Assembly: GCA_964410645.1 (NCBI GenBank) | Contig: CAYPHV010000023.1 | Location: 1-20,118, forward strand | Source of the DNA: JALTBU01 sp964410645 | GTDB lineage: Bacteria; Campylobacterota; Campylobacteria; Campylobacterales; Nautiliaceae | Reading direction: 5' to 3' | Length of the DNA stretch: 20,118 bases | Part shown: one piece after another, positions 1 to 5,940 of the stretch | Position numbering within the stretch: the stretch's first letter is position 1 | Layout of the letters: each line of letters starts with the position of its first letter | The notes under the pieces: generated by a model | Told to the model about the DNA's origin: nothing | What the model saw: the letters and a program-made list of their open reading frames with translations, nothing else | The model's database searches: none | Position numbers and translations under genes: made by a program

Positions 1-536
1 AAAAAAAGACTTTTACCGTCAATATTATATTCCCTCTCAACCCCGGCTCCCAAAAACGCCTTTACGCTATTGCCGTTTCCCTGATATTTAAATTCATCGT
101 CAATAGGTTTTGTATTAAAAGCACTTCCGCTGAAAATATATTTTCCGTCAATTGAAGTGTTTGCCAAACTTTTAAGATGATTAAGATCCCCTTTAAGCTC
201 ACTTACAATAGCTTCTCTGCTGGTATTATTCTCGGTTGCGTTGGCCGCCTGGAGAAGTTTTGTTTTAAAACTTGTAAGCGTATCCGTTACACCGTTTAGC
301 GTTGTATCTGTCTCATTCGCAAACGTTTTTGCAAAATCAGCACTTTTTTTAACCTGTGAAAATGTATTTATCTCTTCGTCAAAAGTTAAATATTTAGTAT
401 AAATTGTAGGATCATCGCTCATATCCTGAATTTTTTTACCGGTTGAAAGCTCTGTCTGAACTTTTGTCAAATCGCTCAAATCTCTTTGTTGATTCATTAA
501 AAAATTATTATAAAACGTAAACTCGGTAACTCTCAT
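1..536 (-). CDS. flgL: Flagellar hook-associated protein 3 FlgL, N-terminal part (cut by window edge)
   Basis: Translating the minus strand from ATG at 536-534 gives an open frame of about 178 codons that leaves the window at base 1. FlgL is the second hook-filament junction protein, exported by the flagellar type III system and assembled between FlgK and flagellin. The N-terminal helix carries the flagellin/FlgL D0-D1 pattern: 'LSTGKKI' followed by 'MSDDP' near residues 30-42, and later 'IDGKYIFSGS', which matches the usual FlgL 'G.YLFSG' signature. A ribosome site (AAAAAGG) lies about 6 bases before the ATG. It follows xseA by 66 bp on the same strand but seems to have its own flagellar promoter. 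Campylobacter FlgL is a long protein, so most of the gene probably lies outside. The identity rests on motifs, with no alignment. Confidence 0.85.
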   Translation of the reverse strand, partial: MRVTEFTFYNNFLMNQQRDLSDLTKVQTELSTGKKIQDMSDDPTIYTKYLTFDEEINTFSQVKKSADFAKTFANETDTTLNGVTDTLTSFKTKLLQAANATENNTSREAIVSELKGDLNHLKSLANTSIDGKYIFSGSAFNTKPIDDEFKYQGNGNSVKAFLGAGVEREYNIDGKSLF

Positions 537-557
537 TAATAACCTTTTTTTATTTAT

Positions 558-577
558 AAGCAAAAAACATTCCTGGA
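558..577 (-). promoter_or_regulatory. Candidate sigma-54 (-24/-12) promoter for flgL
   Basis: Read on the minus strand, this stretch contains GG at 573-572 and GC at 561-560 with exactly ten bases between them, in the context AGGAATGTTTTTTGC. That is the GG-N10-GC core of a sigma-54 promoter. The start point would fall near 549, about 12 bases before the flgL ATG, leaving just enough leader for the ribosome site. Middle-class flagellar genes of Campylobacterota are commonly RpoN-dependent, so the position fits. No mapped transcript supports it. Confidence 0.5.
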
Positions 578-579
578 GT

Positions 580-605
580 ATATCGGCTGAAAATTTATTT
601 TTTTA
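580..605 (-). promoter_or_regulatory. Possible sigma-28 (FliA) promoter for flgL
   Basis: On the minus strand GCCGATAT (587-580) matches the FliA -10 box (GCCGATAA) at seven of eight positions. TAAA lies 14 bases upstream, at 605-602, where 15 is usual. It overlaps the end of xseA and lies just upstream of the sigma-54 motif. It could be chance in AT-rich DNA, or flgL could have two flagellar promoters. Confidence 0.25.
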
Positions 606-1943
606 ACAGTTTTTTTTAATTTCCAAAGCCTTGGAGGTTATACTGACATCAGTATTTACAATTTCAAATATATCGCCGGTATTTATATTTTTAAGGGAAA
701 TTTTTTTACCGTTTTTGGCAATTTGCCCGAAACCTTCTTTTTCTCTGTTTTTTGGATTAAGCATTTCGTAAGCATTTTTTAAAGAGTTTATTTTCTGGTT
801 TTTTAAAGAAAAAATATTTTCAAAAGCATTAAAAAACTGCAGTTTCAGAATATTTATCTCTTTTTGAATATTTATTAATCTGTTTTTCGGGGAAAGTGCG
901 TTAAACTCGTTTTTCAGCATTTCCAGACTGTTTGATTTCATATTTGCCAAAGATTTTATTTCGTTAATAAATTTATTTTTAAAAATTTCGATTTCCTGCA
1001 ATTTCATATTCAGTTTTTTTTCTATTGAATTCGCTTTAAAAATTTCCCATAAATATAAAAGAGATTTTTGCTTTTTCGAAAGCACTGTTTTAAATTTAAA
1101 ATGAAAATTACTAATCATTTCATCAATCATCATTAAAACTTCATTCCCGTCAGGAAGGGCAATTTCTATTGCATTCGAAGGAGTCGCAGCTCGCCTGTCA
1201 GCTACAAAATCACTTATTAAATAGTCTATTTCATGCCCTACCGCCGATATTACAGGCGTTTTTGCGCCAAATATCGCATCTGCAACCACCCTTTCATTAA
1301 AAGGCCATAAATCTTCCTTGCTTCCGCCGCCTCTCCCGGTAATAATCAAGTCGAATTTACTCTTATCTTCAAATACATAACCATCCGCAGCTTTTATTTT
1401 TTCTGCAATATTCTCTGCCGCGGTTTCACCCTGAACCAGAGTATCAAAAAGATAAAATTTAACAAGCCTCCATCTTTTATTGGCAATTCTTAGCATATCC
1501 TGGAGTGCCGCCGCTGTAGCAGACGTTACCAAAGCTATTTTTTTAGGAAATTTCGGGATCGGTTTTTTATTTTTTTCATCAAAATACCCGAGTTTACTTA
1601 ATTCTTCTTTTAACTGTTCATATGCTTTTTGCAATGCCCCGACCCCGCTTGGAGTTATATTCTGCGCAATTAATTTATACTCTCCCCTTGGAACATACAG
1701 ATTAATCGCACCGTAAACCAAAACTTTTTCGCCTGGTTTTATTTTAAATTTCATTTTAGAAAGATTGCTTTTCCACATAGCGCAGTTTATGGAAGAATGT
1801 TCATCTTTTAGAGTAAAATAAAGATGGCCTGAAGAATGATAAACAGCTTTACTAACTTCCCCTTCGACCAAAACAATTTCAAAATGGGCTTCGAGTATTG
1901 ATTTTATCTGATTGTTAAGTCCGGTTACAGTAATAGGATTCAT
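603..1943 (-). CDS. xseA: Exodeoxyribonuclease VII large subunit
   Basis: XseA is the catalytic large subunit of exonuclease VII, which degrades single-stranded DNA to oligonucleotides together with the small subunit XseB; xseB is not in this window. The N-terminal OB-fold is visible in 'VEGEVSKAVYHSSGHLYF'. The catalytic region contains 'GRGGGSKEDLW', 'FNERVVADAI', 'SAVGHEID' and 'ADRRAATPSNA'. A long lysine/asparagine-rich helical tail follows, as expected for the coiled coil that binds XseB. At about 446 residues it is of normal size. I chose the ATG at 1943, one base after the alr stop (TAATATG), because the protein then begins 'MNPITVTGLN', like family members. A TTG at 1952 would add three residues and overlap alr. 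Tight coupling to alr suggests shared transcription. Confidence 0.93.
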   Translation of the reverse strand: MNPITVTGLNNQIKSILEAHFEIVLVEGEVSKAVYHSSGHLYFTLKDEHSSINCAMWKSNLSKMKFKIKPGEKVLVYGAINLYVPRGEYKLIAQNITPSGVGALQKAYEQLKEELSKLGYFDEKNKKPIPKFPKKIALVTSATAAALQDMLRIANKRWRLVKFYLFDTLVQGETAAENIAEKIKAADGYVFEDKSKFDLIITGRGGGSKEDLWPFNERVVADAIFGAKTPVISAVGHEIDYLISDFVADRRAATPSNAIEIALPDGNEVLMMIDEMISNFHFKFKTVLSKKQKSLLYLWEIFKANSIEKKLNMKLQEIEIFKNKFINEIKSLANMKSNSLEMLKNEFNALSPKNRLINIQKEINILKLQFFNAFENIFSLKNQKINSLKNAYEMLNPKNREKEGFGQIAKNGKKISLKNINTGDIFEIVNTDVSITSKALEIKKNC

Positions 1944-1944
1944 A

Positions 1945-2913
1945 TTAAACAACCACTCTTTTTATTCTCGGAGACATTTTAACTAAAATATCATAAGTTA
2001 TTGTGTCAAAATTTTTTGCAAATTCTTTTATGTCGTCAAAAATTATCACTTCTTTTTCAAATTCTCCCAATATGCTCATATAATCCATGGATATTTTTCC
2101 AAGCGCCTTAGTATTTTTCAATTGACATCCGTTTTTAAAATATGGAATTCCATCTGAATATCCCACATCAATAGTCGTAATTTTTATTTTTTCTTTACTG
2201 AAAAAAGTTTTATTATATCCTACTCCGTCATTTTCTATTTCACGTGTTGAAAGTGCGTTTGCACTTAGACTCATAACAGGTTCAAATCCATTAACACCAC
2301 CATACATAGCGATTCCGGGACGGACATAGTCAAATGTATCCGAAAGTTTAAGGGCTGCTGAATTTGACGCATGAAAATACGGTTTTTTAATATTATTTTC
2401 TTCACAAAAATTTTCTATTCTTTTTTTTATCCGTTTAAATTTTTCATATTGTATAAATGTATCTGTATTTTTTTCTTCACTACAGCAAAAATGGGAAAAA
2501 ACACCCCTTATTTCAAAATTTTTGTTTATAATGATTTCAAAAATTTTATCAAGATCTTTTTCCAAAAGACCGTTTCTGTGCATTCCGGTGTCAAATTTCA
2601 GATGAATATATGGATGACGGTTTTTTTTAAGCTGTTTTAATGAATTAATGGCATAAGATATATTTTTACCTTCTCTTGCCGTCGTAGGGTTAAAAATCAA
2701 AATTTCTTCAAAAAATTCTTTTACAAGATTTGCTTCTGTGTTATTTCTTACACATGCTTTTTTTATTCCAAATTCTTTCAAAAGTGTTGAAATAAGGCGT
2801 ATTCCATGCCCATATGCATTATCTTTTATTACAGCTAAAATATTTGAATTTACTGAAGAAATCTTATTTAGATTATTAAAAAAATTTCTTTTATTTAAAT
2901 ATATAGTAGCCAC
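1945..2913 (-). CDS. alr: Alanine racemase (PLP-dependent)
   Basis: Alr interconverts L- and D-alanine in the cytoplasm and so supplies D-Ala for peptidoglycan. The PLP lysine is in 'AVIKDNAYGHG' (Lys30). The second catalytic base, a tyrosine, is in 'DGVGYNKTF'. Further family blocks are 'HFCCSEE', 'ASNSAAL', 'RPGIAMYG', 'VGYSDG' and 'GKISMDYMS'. The 322 residues are shorter than the roughly 360 of enterobacterial Alr, but the core motifs are all present. The start codon is GTG at 2913-2911, with AAAGGG about nine bases upstream and only six bases after the rpsR stop, so translation is probably coupled. It is the cell-wall gene of an otherwise ribosome/DNA operon. Confidence 0.93.
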   Translation of the reverse strand: MATIYLNKRNFFNNLNKISSVNSNILAVIKDNAYGHGIRLISTLLKEFGIKKACVRNNTEANLVKEFFEEILIFNPTTAREGKNISYAINSLKQLKKNRHPYIHLKFDTGMHRNGLLEKDLDKIFEIIINKNFEIRGVFSHFCCSEEKNTDTFIQYEKFKRIKKRIENFCEENNIKKPYFHASNSAALKLSDTFDYVRPGIAMYGGVNGFEPVMSLSANALSTREIENDGVGYNKTFFSKEKIKITTIDVGYSDGIPYFKNGCQLKNTKALGKISMDYMSILGEFEKEVIIFDDIKEFAKNFDTITYDILVKMSPRIKRVVV

Positions 2914-2919
2914 AAGGAT

Positions 2920-3201
2920 TTACCCTTTAAGTGGCTTAATAATGTCAAACGAATTGTCAACAACTTTTGTTCTGTCTACTACATATGGAATCAAAGCAAT
3001 CTGTCTCGCTCTTTTAATCGCTTTTTGAACCATATCCTGATGTTTTTTACACGTTCCCGTTAATCTTCTTGGCATAATTTTATATCTTTCTGATAAAGAA
3101 TATTTCATTAAATTTAAATCTTTATATCCGATATAATCAACTTTCATTTCACAATATTTACATCTTTTTTTTCCGTATTTTTTCTTTGGATCTGCTGCCA
3201 T
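2920..3201 (-). CDS. rpsR: 30S ribosomal protein bS18
   Basis: This 93-residue basic protein is bS18, which binds 16S rRNA in the small-subunit platform as a heterodimer with bS6. The signature 'MPRRLTGTCKKHQ' and the following 'QKAIKRARQIALIPY' identify it. It keeps a probable zinc site: 'CKYC' near the N-terminus plus the cysteine and histidine of 'TCKKH'. This is the metal-binding ('C+') form of a ribosomal protein that exists with and without zinc in different bacteria. It starts 10 bases after ssb with an AAAGG ribosome site, giving the classic rpsF-ssb-rpsR order. Confidence 0.96.
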   Translation of the reverse strand: MAADPKKKYGKKRCKYCEMKVDYIGYKDLNLMKYSLSERYKIMPRRLTGTCKKHQDMVQKAIKRARQIALIPYVVDRTKVVDNSFDIIKPLKG

Positions 3202-3211
3202 TATCTATCCT

Positions 3212-3664
3212 TTAAAATGGTATATCTTCTTCATCAATATCTATTGATGGAATTTCATTGTTTTGTTTTGGTTTTTGCATCTGTGGCTGTGGTTTTGGTT
3301 TGGAATTATAATCCTGTGAATAATTGTCCCCACTGGATTTTGAATCCATAAAATGCACTCTTTCAGCTACGATGGAATGTTTGCTTCTTTTTTGACCGTT
3401 GCTGTCAACCCATTGATCAAGCACCAAACGGCCCTCTATTAAAACTCTTCTGCCTTTTCCAAGGTATTGGTTTGCAATTTCTGCACTTCTGCCAAAAACA
3501 GTTATATCAATAAACATAACTTCCTGTTTGGTTTCATTTGTCGTTTTGTCTTTATATTTTCTGTTGGTGGCAAGACCGAATTTGGCAATAGCCGTTCCTG
3601 AAGGGGTATATTTTAATTCTACGTCACGCGTAAGATTACCTATTAAGATAACTTTATTGTACAT
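3212..3664 (-). CDS. ssb: Single-stranded DNA-binding protein
   Basis: SSB coats single-stranded DNA in replication, repair and recombination and recruits partners through its C-terminal tip. The 150 residues begin 'MYNKVILIGNLTRDVEL', a standard SSB start. The OB-fold contains 'VLIEGRLVLDQW' and 'VAERVHFM'. It is followed by a Pro/Gln/Lys-rich linker and ends in the acidic tip 'DIDEEDIPF', the partner-binding motif. The ATG lies inside the last codons of rpsF, an 11-base overlap, so translation is coupled to bS6 synthesis. Length and layout are normal for the family. Confidence 0.96.
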   Translation of the reverse strand: MYNKVILIGNLTRDVELKYTPSGTAIAKFGLATNRKYKDKTTNETKQEVMFIDITVFGRSAEIANQYLGKGRRVLIEGRLVLDQWVDSNGQKRSKHSIVAERVHFMDSKSSGDNYSQDYNSKPKPQPQMQKPKQNNEIPSIDIDEEDIPF

Positions 3665-3992
3665 TTTTAGCCATCTCTTCGAATCGTTTTATATCTCTTT
3701 TTGTTTCATATTTCACTGTCATAAATCTAAGCAATTCTTCGTTATATCTCATTTGTCTTTCAAGCTCAATCACAGTGTTTCCGGGCGCTTTATAATAAAT
3801 TATATAATAATGGCCTCTTTCAAACTTATTAATTGGATAAGAAAGCGTTCTAACTCCAATATTATCCACCGCAACTACTTCACCACCATTTTGAACAACA
3901 GCGTTTTTAACATTTTCAACAATTTGCTCTTTTTCTTCATCACTAAGCGTTGGCTTTGCAATAAACATCGTTTCATAACATCTAAGACTCAT
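3654..3992 (-). CDS. rpsF: 30S ribosomal protein bS6
   Basis: bS6 forms a dimer with bS18 on the 30S platform. The protein 'MSLRCYETMFIAKPTLS' and the later 'VRTLSYPINKFERGHYYI' match bS6. I placed the start at 3992 (112 residues) because AAAGGAG stands six bases upstream and the reading then begins at the conserved N-terminus. The frame stays open upstream to another ATG at 4043, but the extra 17 residues look like untranslated leader. The gene opens the rpsF-ssb-rpsR-alr-xseA operon. A leader hairpin lies upstream. Confidence 0.94.
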   Translation of the reverse strand: MSLRCYETMFIAKPTLSDEEKEQIVENVKNAVVQNGGEVVAVDNIGVRTLSYPINKFERGHYYIIYYKAPGNTVIELERQMRYNEELLRFMTVKYETKRDIKRFEEMAKNVQ

Positions 3993-4014
3993 TAAATCTC
4001 CTTTTGGCATTTTA

Positions 4015-4041
4015 GCCCCTTTTGCTTTGGAGCAAGGAAGC
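4015..4041 (-). promoter_or_regulatory. Leader hairpin ahead of rpsF (possible ribosomal-protein feedback site)
   Basis: In the rpsF leader on the minus strand, TTGCT and AGCAA (4035-4031 and 4026-4022) pair around a CCAA loop. Flanking GCTTCC and GGGGC can extend the stem beyond an AA bulge. Many bacteria control this operon by the bS6:bS18 dimer binding an mRNA leader hairpin. I do not see the CCG bulge expected of the described motif, so this is only a positional candidate. Confidence 0.3.
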
Positions 4042-4063
4042 ACATATTAAATTTTGAGGTGAA

Positions 4064-4069
4064 ATTATA
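4064..4069 (-). promoter_or_regulatory. -10 box of the rpsF operon promoter
   Basis: A perfect TATAAT reads on the minus strand here, about 70 bases before the rpsF start, with AT-rich sequence upstream and no clear TTGACA. This is normal for sigma-70 promoters of Campylobacterota. Transcription from here would include the leader hairpin. Confidence 0.5.
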
Positions 4070-4127
4070 TAATAAATTTATTTTTTTTACAAATTTTTAG
4101 AAATTTTAGAAATTTTTGCAAAATATC

Positions 4128-4156
4128 TTGAAATGAATAAAAAAAGTGGATATAAT
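4128..4156 (+). promoter_or_regulatory. Sigma-70 promoter for the tRNA pair
   Basis: TTGAAA (4128-4133) and TATAAT (4151-4156) are separated by 17 bases, the optimal spacing. This is the best -35/-10 pair in the window and starts just upstream of tRNA-Met. Phased A/T tracts at 4091-4117 lie directly upstream and could act as an UP element. Confidence 0.72.
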
Positions 4157-4172
4157 TTCAACCCACACAGAT

Positions 4173-4249
4173 GGGCTCATAGCTCAGTTGGTTAGAGCAA
4201 CCGGCTCATAACCGGTTGGTCGCAGGTTCGAGTCCTGCCGAGCCCACCA
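4173..4249 (+). tRNA. tRNA-Met (anticodon CAT)
   Basis: A full cloverleaf of 77 bases with an encoded 3' CCA. The D arm is GCTC/GAGC. The anticodon stem is ACCGG/CCGGT around loop CTCATAA (anticodon CAT). The T arm is GCAGG/CCTGC around TTCGAGT. It begins GGGCTCA rather than like an initiator tRNA, so I read it as elongator Met. A CAT anticodon could also be the tRNA-Ile whose C is modified to lysidine, which sequence alone cannot exclude. Acceptor pair 7:66 is A-C. It is two bases upstream of tRNA-Phe and probably co-transcribed with it. Confidence 0.94.
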
Positions 4250-4251
4250 CT

Positions 4252-4327
4252 GCCCAGATAGCTCAGTCGGTAGAGCAAAGGACTGAAAATCCTTGTGTCG
4301 GCGGTTCGATTCCGTCTCTGGGCACCA
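4252..4327 (+). tRNA. tRNA-Phe (anticodon GAA)
   Basis: A full 76-base cloverleaf with encoded CCA. The acceptor GCCCAGA pairs with TCTGGGC, the anticodon stem AAGGA/TCCTT frames loop CTGAAAA (anticodon GAA), and the T arm is GGCGG/CCGTC around TTCGATT. It follows tRNA-Met by two bases. Confidence 0.96.
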
Positions 4328-4375
4328 CTTTATAAATCAAAATAATATATGATATAATGTTAAAAAAGGTTTCAA

Positions 4376-4852
4376 ATGAAAAAAATAATTTTATTTTTTA
4401 CTATAATAGTCAATATATTCGCTTTTAACTGGTATGGAAATATTCACTGGGCGAAATCAGAAACAAACGCGTTCAATAGTGCCCGAAAAAACCATAAATT
4501 GATTTTAATAGATATTTCCGGCATTCATTGTCCCCCTTCAAAATATATGTCAAAATATGTATACACAGATCCAAAAATTGCAGATTATACAAACAATCAT
4601 TTTGTATCTTTATTTTATTTCGCCCAAAAAAGCCCTGTTCCAAAAGAAATAAAAAAATATTTTAAAGGCACAACGCCTACGTTTATTTTTTTGAAACCAA
4701 ACGGAAAATTTTTTTATAAATTAACAGGAGGCAGAAATCCTTCAAATTTTTTAAAAGTATTAAAAAAATTAAACAAACAATATAAAAATAATTTTAAAAA
4801 AGCTGTTGTTAATTCTCCAAAACCAATGTGGCTTCAAATCCCAAAAAAATAA
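4376..4852 (+). CDS. Secreted thioredoxin-fold protein with a single active-site cysteine
   Basis: This 158-residue protein starts with a signal peptide (MKKIILFFTIIVNIFA, about 16 residues), so it should act in the periplasm. The rest resembles the periplasmic thioredoxin-7/DUF255-like group: 'IHWAKSETNAFNSARKN', then 'LILIDISGIHCPPS', 'NNHFVSLFYF' and 'TTPTFIFLKPNGK'. The proline of 'TTPTF' is the expected cis-proline. The active site reads CPPS (Cys52), so the second cysteine of the usual CxxC is serine, and this is the only cysteine in the protein. It could reduce or isomerise mixed disulfides but not act as a classical dithiol oxidant. A TATAAT at 4353-4358 and AAAAAAGG before the ATG suggest its own promoter, or read-through from the tRNAs. 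Its partner is unknown. Confidence 0.75.
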   Translation: MKKIILFFTIIVNIFAFNWYGNIHWAKSETNAFNSARKNHKLILIDISGIHCPPSKYMSKYVYTDPKIADYTNNHFVSLFYFAQKSPVPKEIKKYFKGTTPTFIFLKPNGKFFYKLTGGRNPSNFLKVLKKLNKQYKNNFKKAVVNSPKPMWLQIPKK

Positions 4853-4872
4853 AAAATATTGAAAAAAGAAGA

Positions 4873-5229
4873 TTAACTTCTTCTCTCTTTAATTCTGGCT
4901 TGTTTACCTGTTTTTTCTCTTAAATAATAAAGTTTAGCTCTTCTTACTCTACCTTTTCTTACCACTTCAACTCCGGCAATACTTTTGCTGTAAAGCGGAA
5001 AAATTCTTTCAACTCCAATATTATTGGCACCGATTTTTCTTACTGTAAATGTTTTTCCGACACTGTTTCCTTTTATCGCAATAACAATACCTTCAAAATT
5101 TTGAATTCTTTTTTTATCGCCTTCATTAATTTCAACTGCAACCCTTACAGTATCTCCCGGCCTGAATTCTGAAACATTCTTTCCTTCGATTTGTTTAGCT
5201 TCAAAAGCCTCTATAAATCTGTTTTTCAT
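4873..5229 (-). CDS. rplS: 50S ribosomal protein bL19
   Basis: bL19 sits at the 30S-50S interface. The 118 residues carry the family blocks 'FRPGDTVRV', 'RIQNFEGIVIAIKG', 'FTVRKIG', 'GVERIFPLYS' and 'RRAKLYYLR'. I chose the ATG at 5229, with AAAGGAG just upstream. An in-frame ATG at 5268 would add 13 residues that do not look like the family. In related genomes rplS directly follows trmD; here about 700 bp separate them and rplS appears to have its own promoter. Its 3' end faces the thioredoxin-fold gene across 20 bp with no clear terminator. Confidence 0.95.
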   Translation of the reverse strand: MKNRFIEAFEAKQIEGKNVSEFRPGDTVRVAVEINEGDKKRIQNFEGIVIAIKGNSVGKTFTVRKIGANNIGVERIFPLYSKSIAGVEVVRKGRVRRAKLYYLREKTGKQARIKERRS

Positions 5230-5286
5230 GGTTTCTCCTTTGTGCCATTGGCCGTTTAAGGCATTCACACCTGATTTTGAAGCGTA

Positions 5287-5314
5287 ATTATATCAAATTA
5301 TCATAAAAAAACAA
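5287..5314 (-). promoter_or_regulatory. Promoter dedicated to rplS
   Basis: On the minus strand TATAAT (5292-5287), preceded by TG to give an extended -10 (TGATATAAT), lies about 58 bases before the rplS ATG. A weak TTGTTT is 16 bases further upstream, at 5314-5309. It would let rplS be expressed despite the insertion between it and trmD. Confidence 0.5.
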
Positions 5315-5373
5315 ATTTGACACTAACTAAATAGGGAATAAATATTGCTTTTTTTGTAAAAATGTTAGGATTT

Positions 5374-5543
5374 AGTGAAGCACTGATTAAATAAAGCGAA
5401 ACAATTGCAAATTTTAGCATAGTAAAAGCGTTAAAAAAAGTGCATTTAACCCATAGGGCTGCGTAGCTGTTTGCACTTTTTAGTTTTTACGAAGAGGTAA
5501 AAAATTTGCTCTCTTGTTGAGTGCATTTAGTCAGTGCCCCGCT
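5374..5543. repeat. 170-bp imperfect palindrome with about 19-bp inverted termini (MITE-like element)
   Basis: The ends, 5374-5392 (AGTGAAGCACTGATTAAAT) and 5525-5543 (ATTTAGTCAGTGCCCCGCT), are inverted copies matching at 15 of 19 positions, and all four differences are transitions. Further in, AACAA...GCAAATTTT near 5400-5415 has an inverted partner near 5498-5517, and AAAAAGTGCA (5435-5444) pairs with TGCACTTTTT (5472-5481). The whole block is therefore one nested palindrome centred near 5458. It has no open frame. It sits in a normally continuous ribosomal operon, next to a dead gene. A non-autonomous mobile element, or a large structured RNA or terminator, would fit. I see no clear target-site duplication. 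Confidence 0.6.
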
Positions 5544-5562
5544 TATTAATTATTGAATTTAT

Positions 5563-5940
5563 ATGAATTTTTTAAAATTAACAAAAAATAGTTTGATAAG
5601 GTGGAGGATTAATATTAAGTTTAGCAAGATGTGCGCAACATTTAGGACAATTTACTGCAGCAAGTACAGATAATATAAGAAATTTGCATTATAATATTGC
5701 TAATAAAACAGTAACTTCAACTACAAGTGAAGCCTGTGCAAGAAAAATATTATTTGGAATATTCCTATTAATCAACAAGATGACTTATTACAAAGAGCAA
5801 TGGATAATGCGATTAAAAACGGAAAGAAAAAAGGTATTGATGAAGATTTGTTAGTAAATGTCAGAATAAAACGCAGTATTACTGATTTAATATTATATAA
5901 TGATATATGCTACATAGTAACAGGAGATTTAGTTAAAATA
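5563..5940 (+). pseudogene. Decayed small lipoprotein gene (two frameshifts, lipobox lost, stop lost)
   Basis: Joining three segments recovers one plausible protein. From ATG 5563 the frame reads MNFLKLTKNSLI. A +1 shift near 5600-5608 moves to 'LILSLARCAQHLGQFTAAST' and on to 'TTSEACAR'. A shift back near the A-run at about 5735 gives 'NIPINQQDDLLQRAMDNAIK', 'DEDLLVNVRIKRS' and 'YNDICYIVTGDLVKI'. 'LSLARC' looks like a lipobox (LSLAGC) with Gly changed to Arg. No stop codon occurs at the natural end: the frame runs on antisense into trmD until 6081. The 3' end meets the trmD stop codon, so the gene was cut at that junction. The layout (secreted, two conserved cysteines, C-terminal 'GD.VKI') recalls small TRL-like lipoproteins, but that family call is from memory and weak. 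Confidence 0.6.

Noticed and set aside
1941..1952. TTG start for xseA at 1952
   Set aside because: The ATG at 1943 gives a family-like N-terminus and a neat TAATATG junction with alr.
4173..4249. A-C mismatch at acceptor pair 7:66 of tRNA-Met as a sign of a dead tRNA
   Set aside because: All other stems, the anticodon loop and the encoded CCA are intact. One mismatch at the base of the acceptor stem is tolerable.
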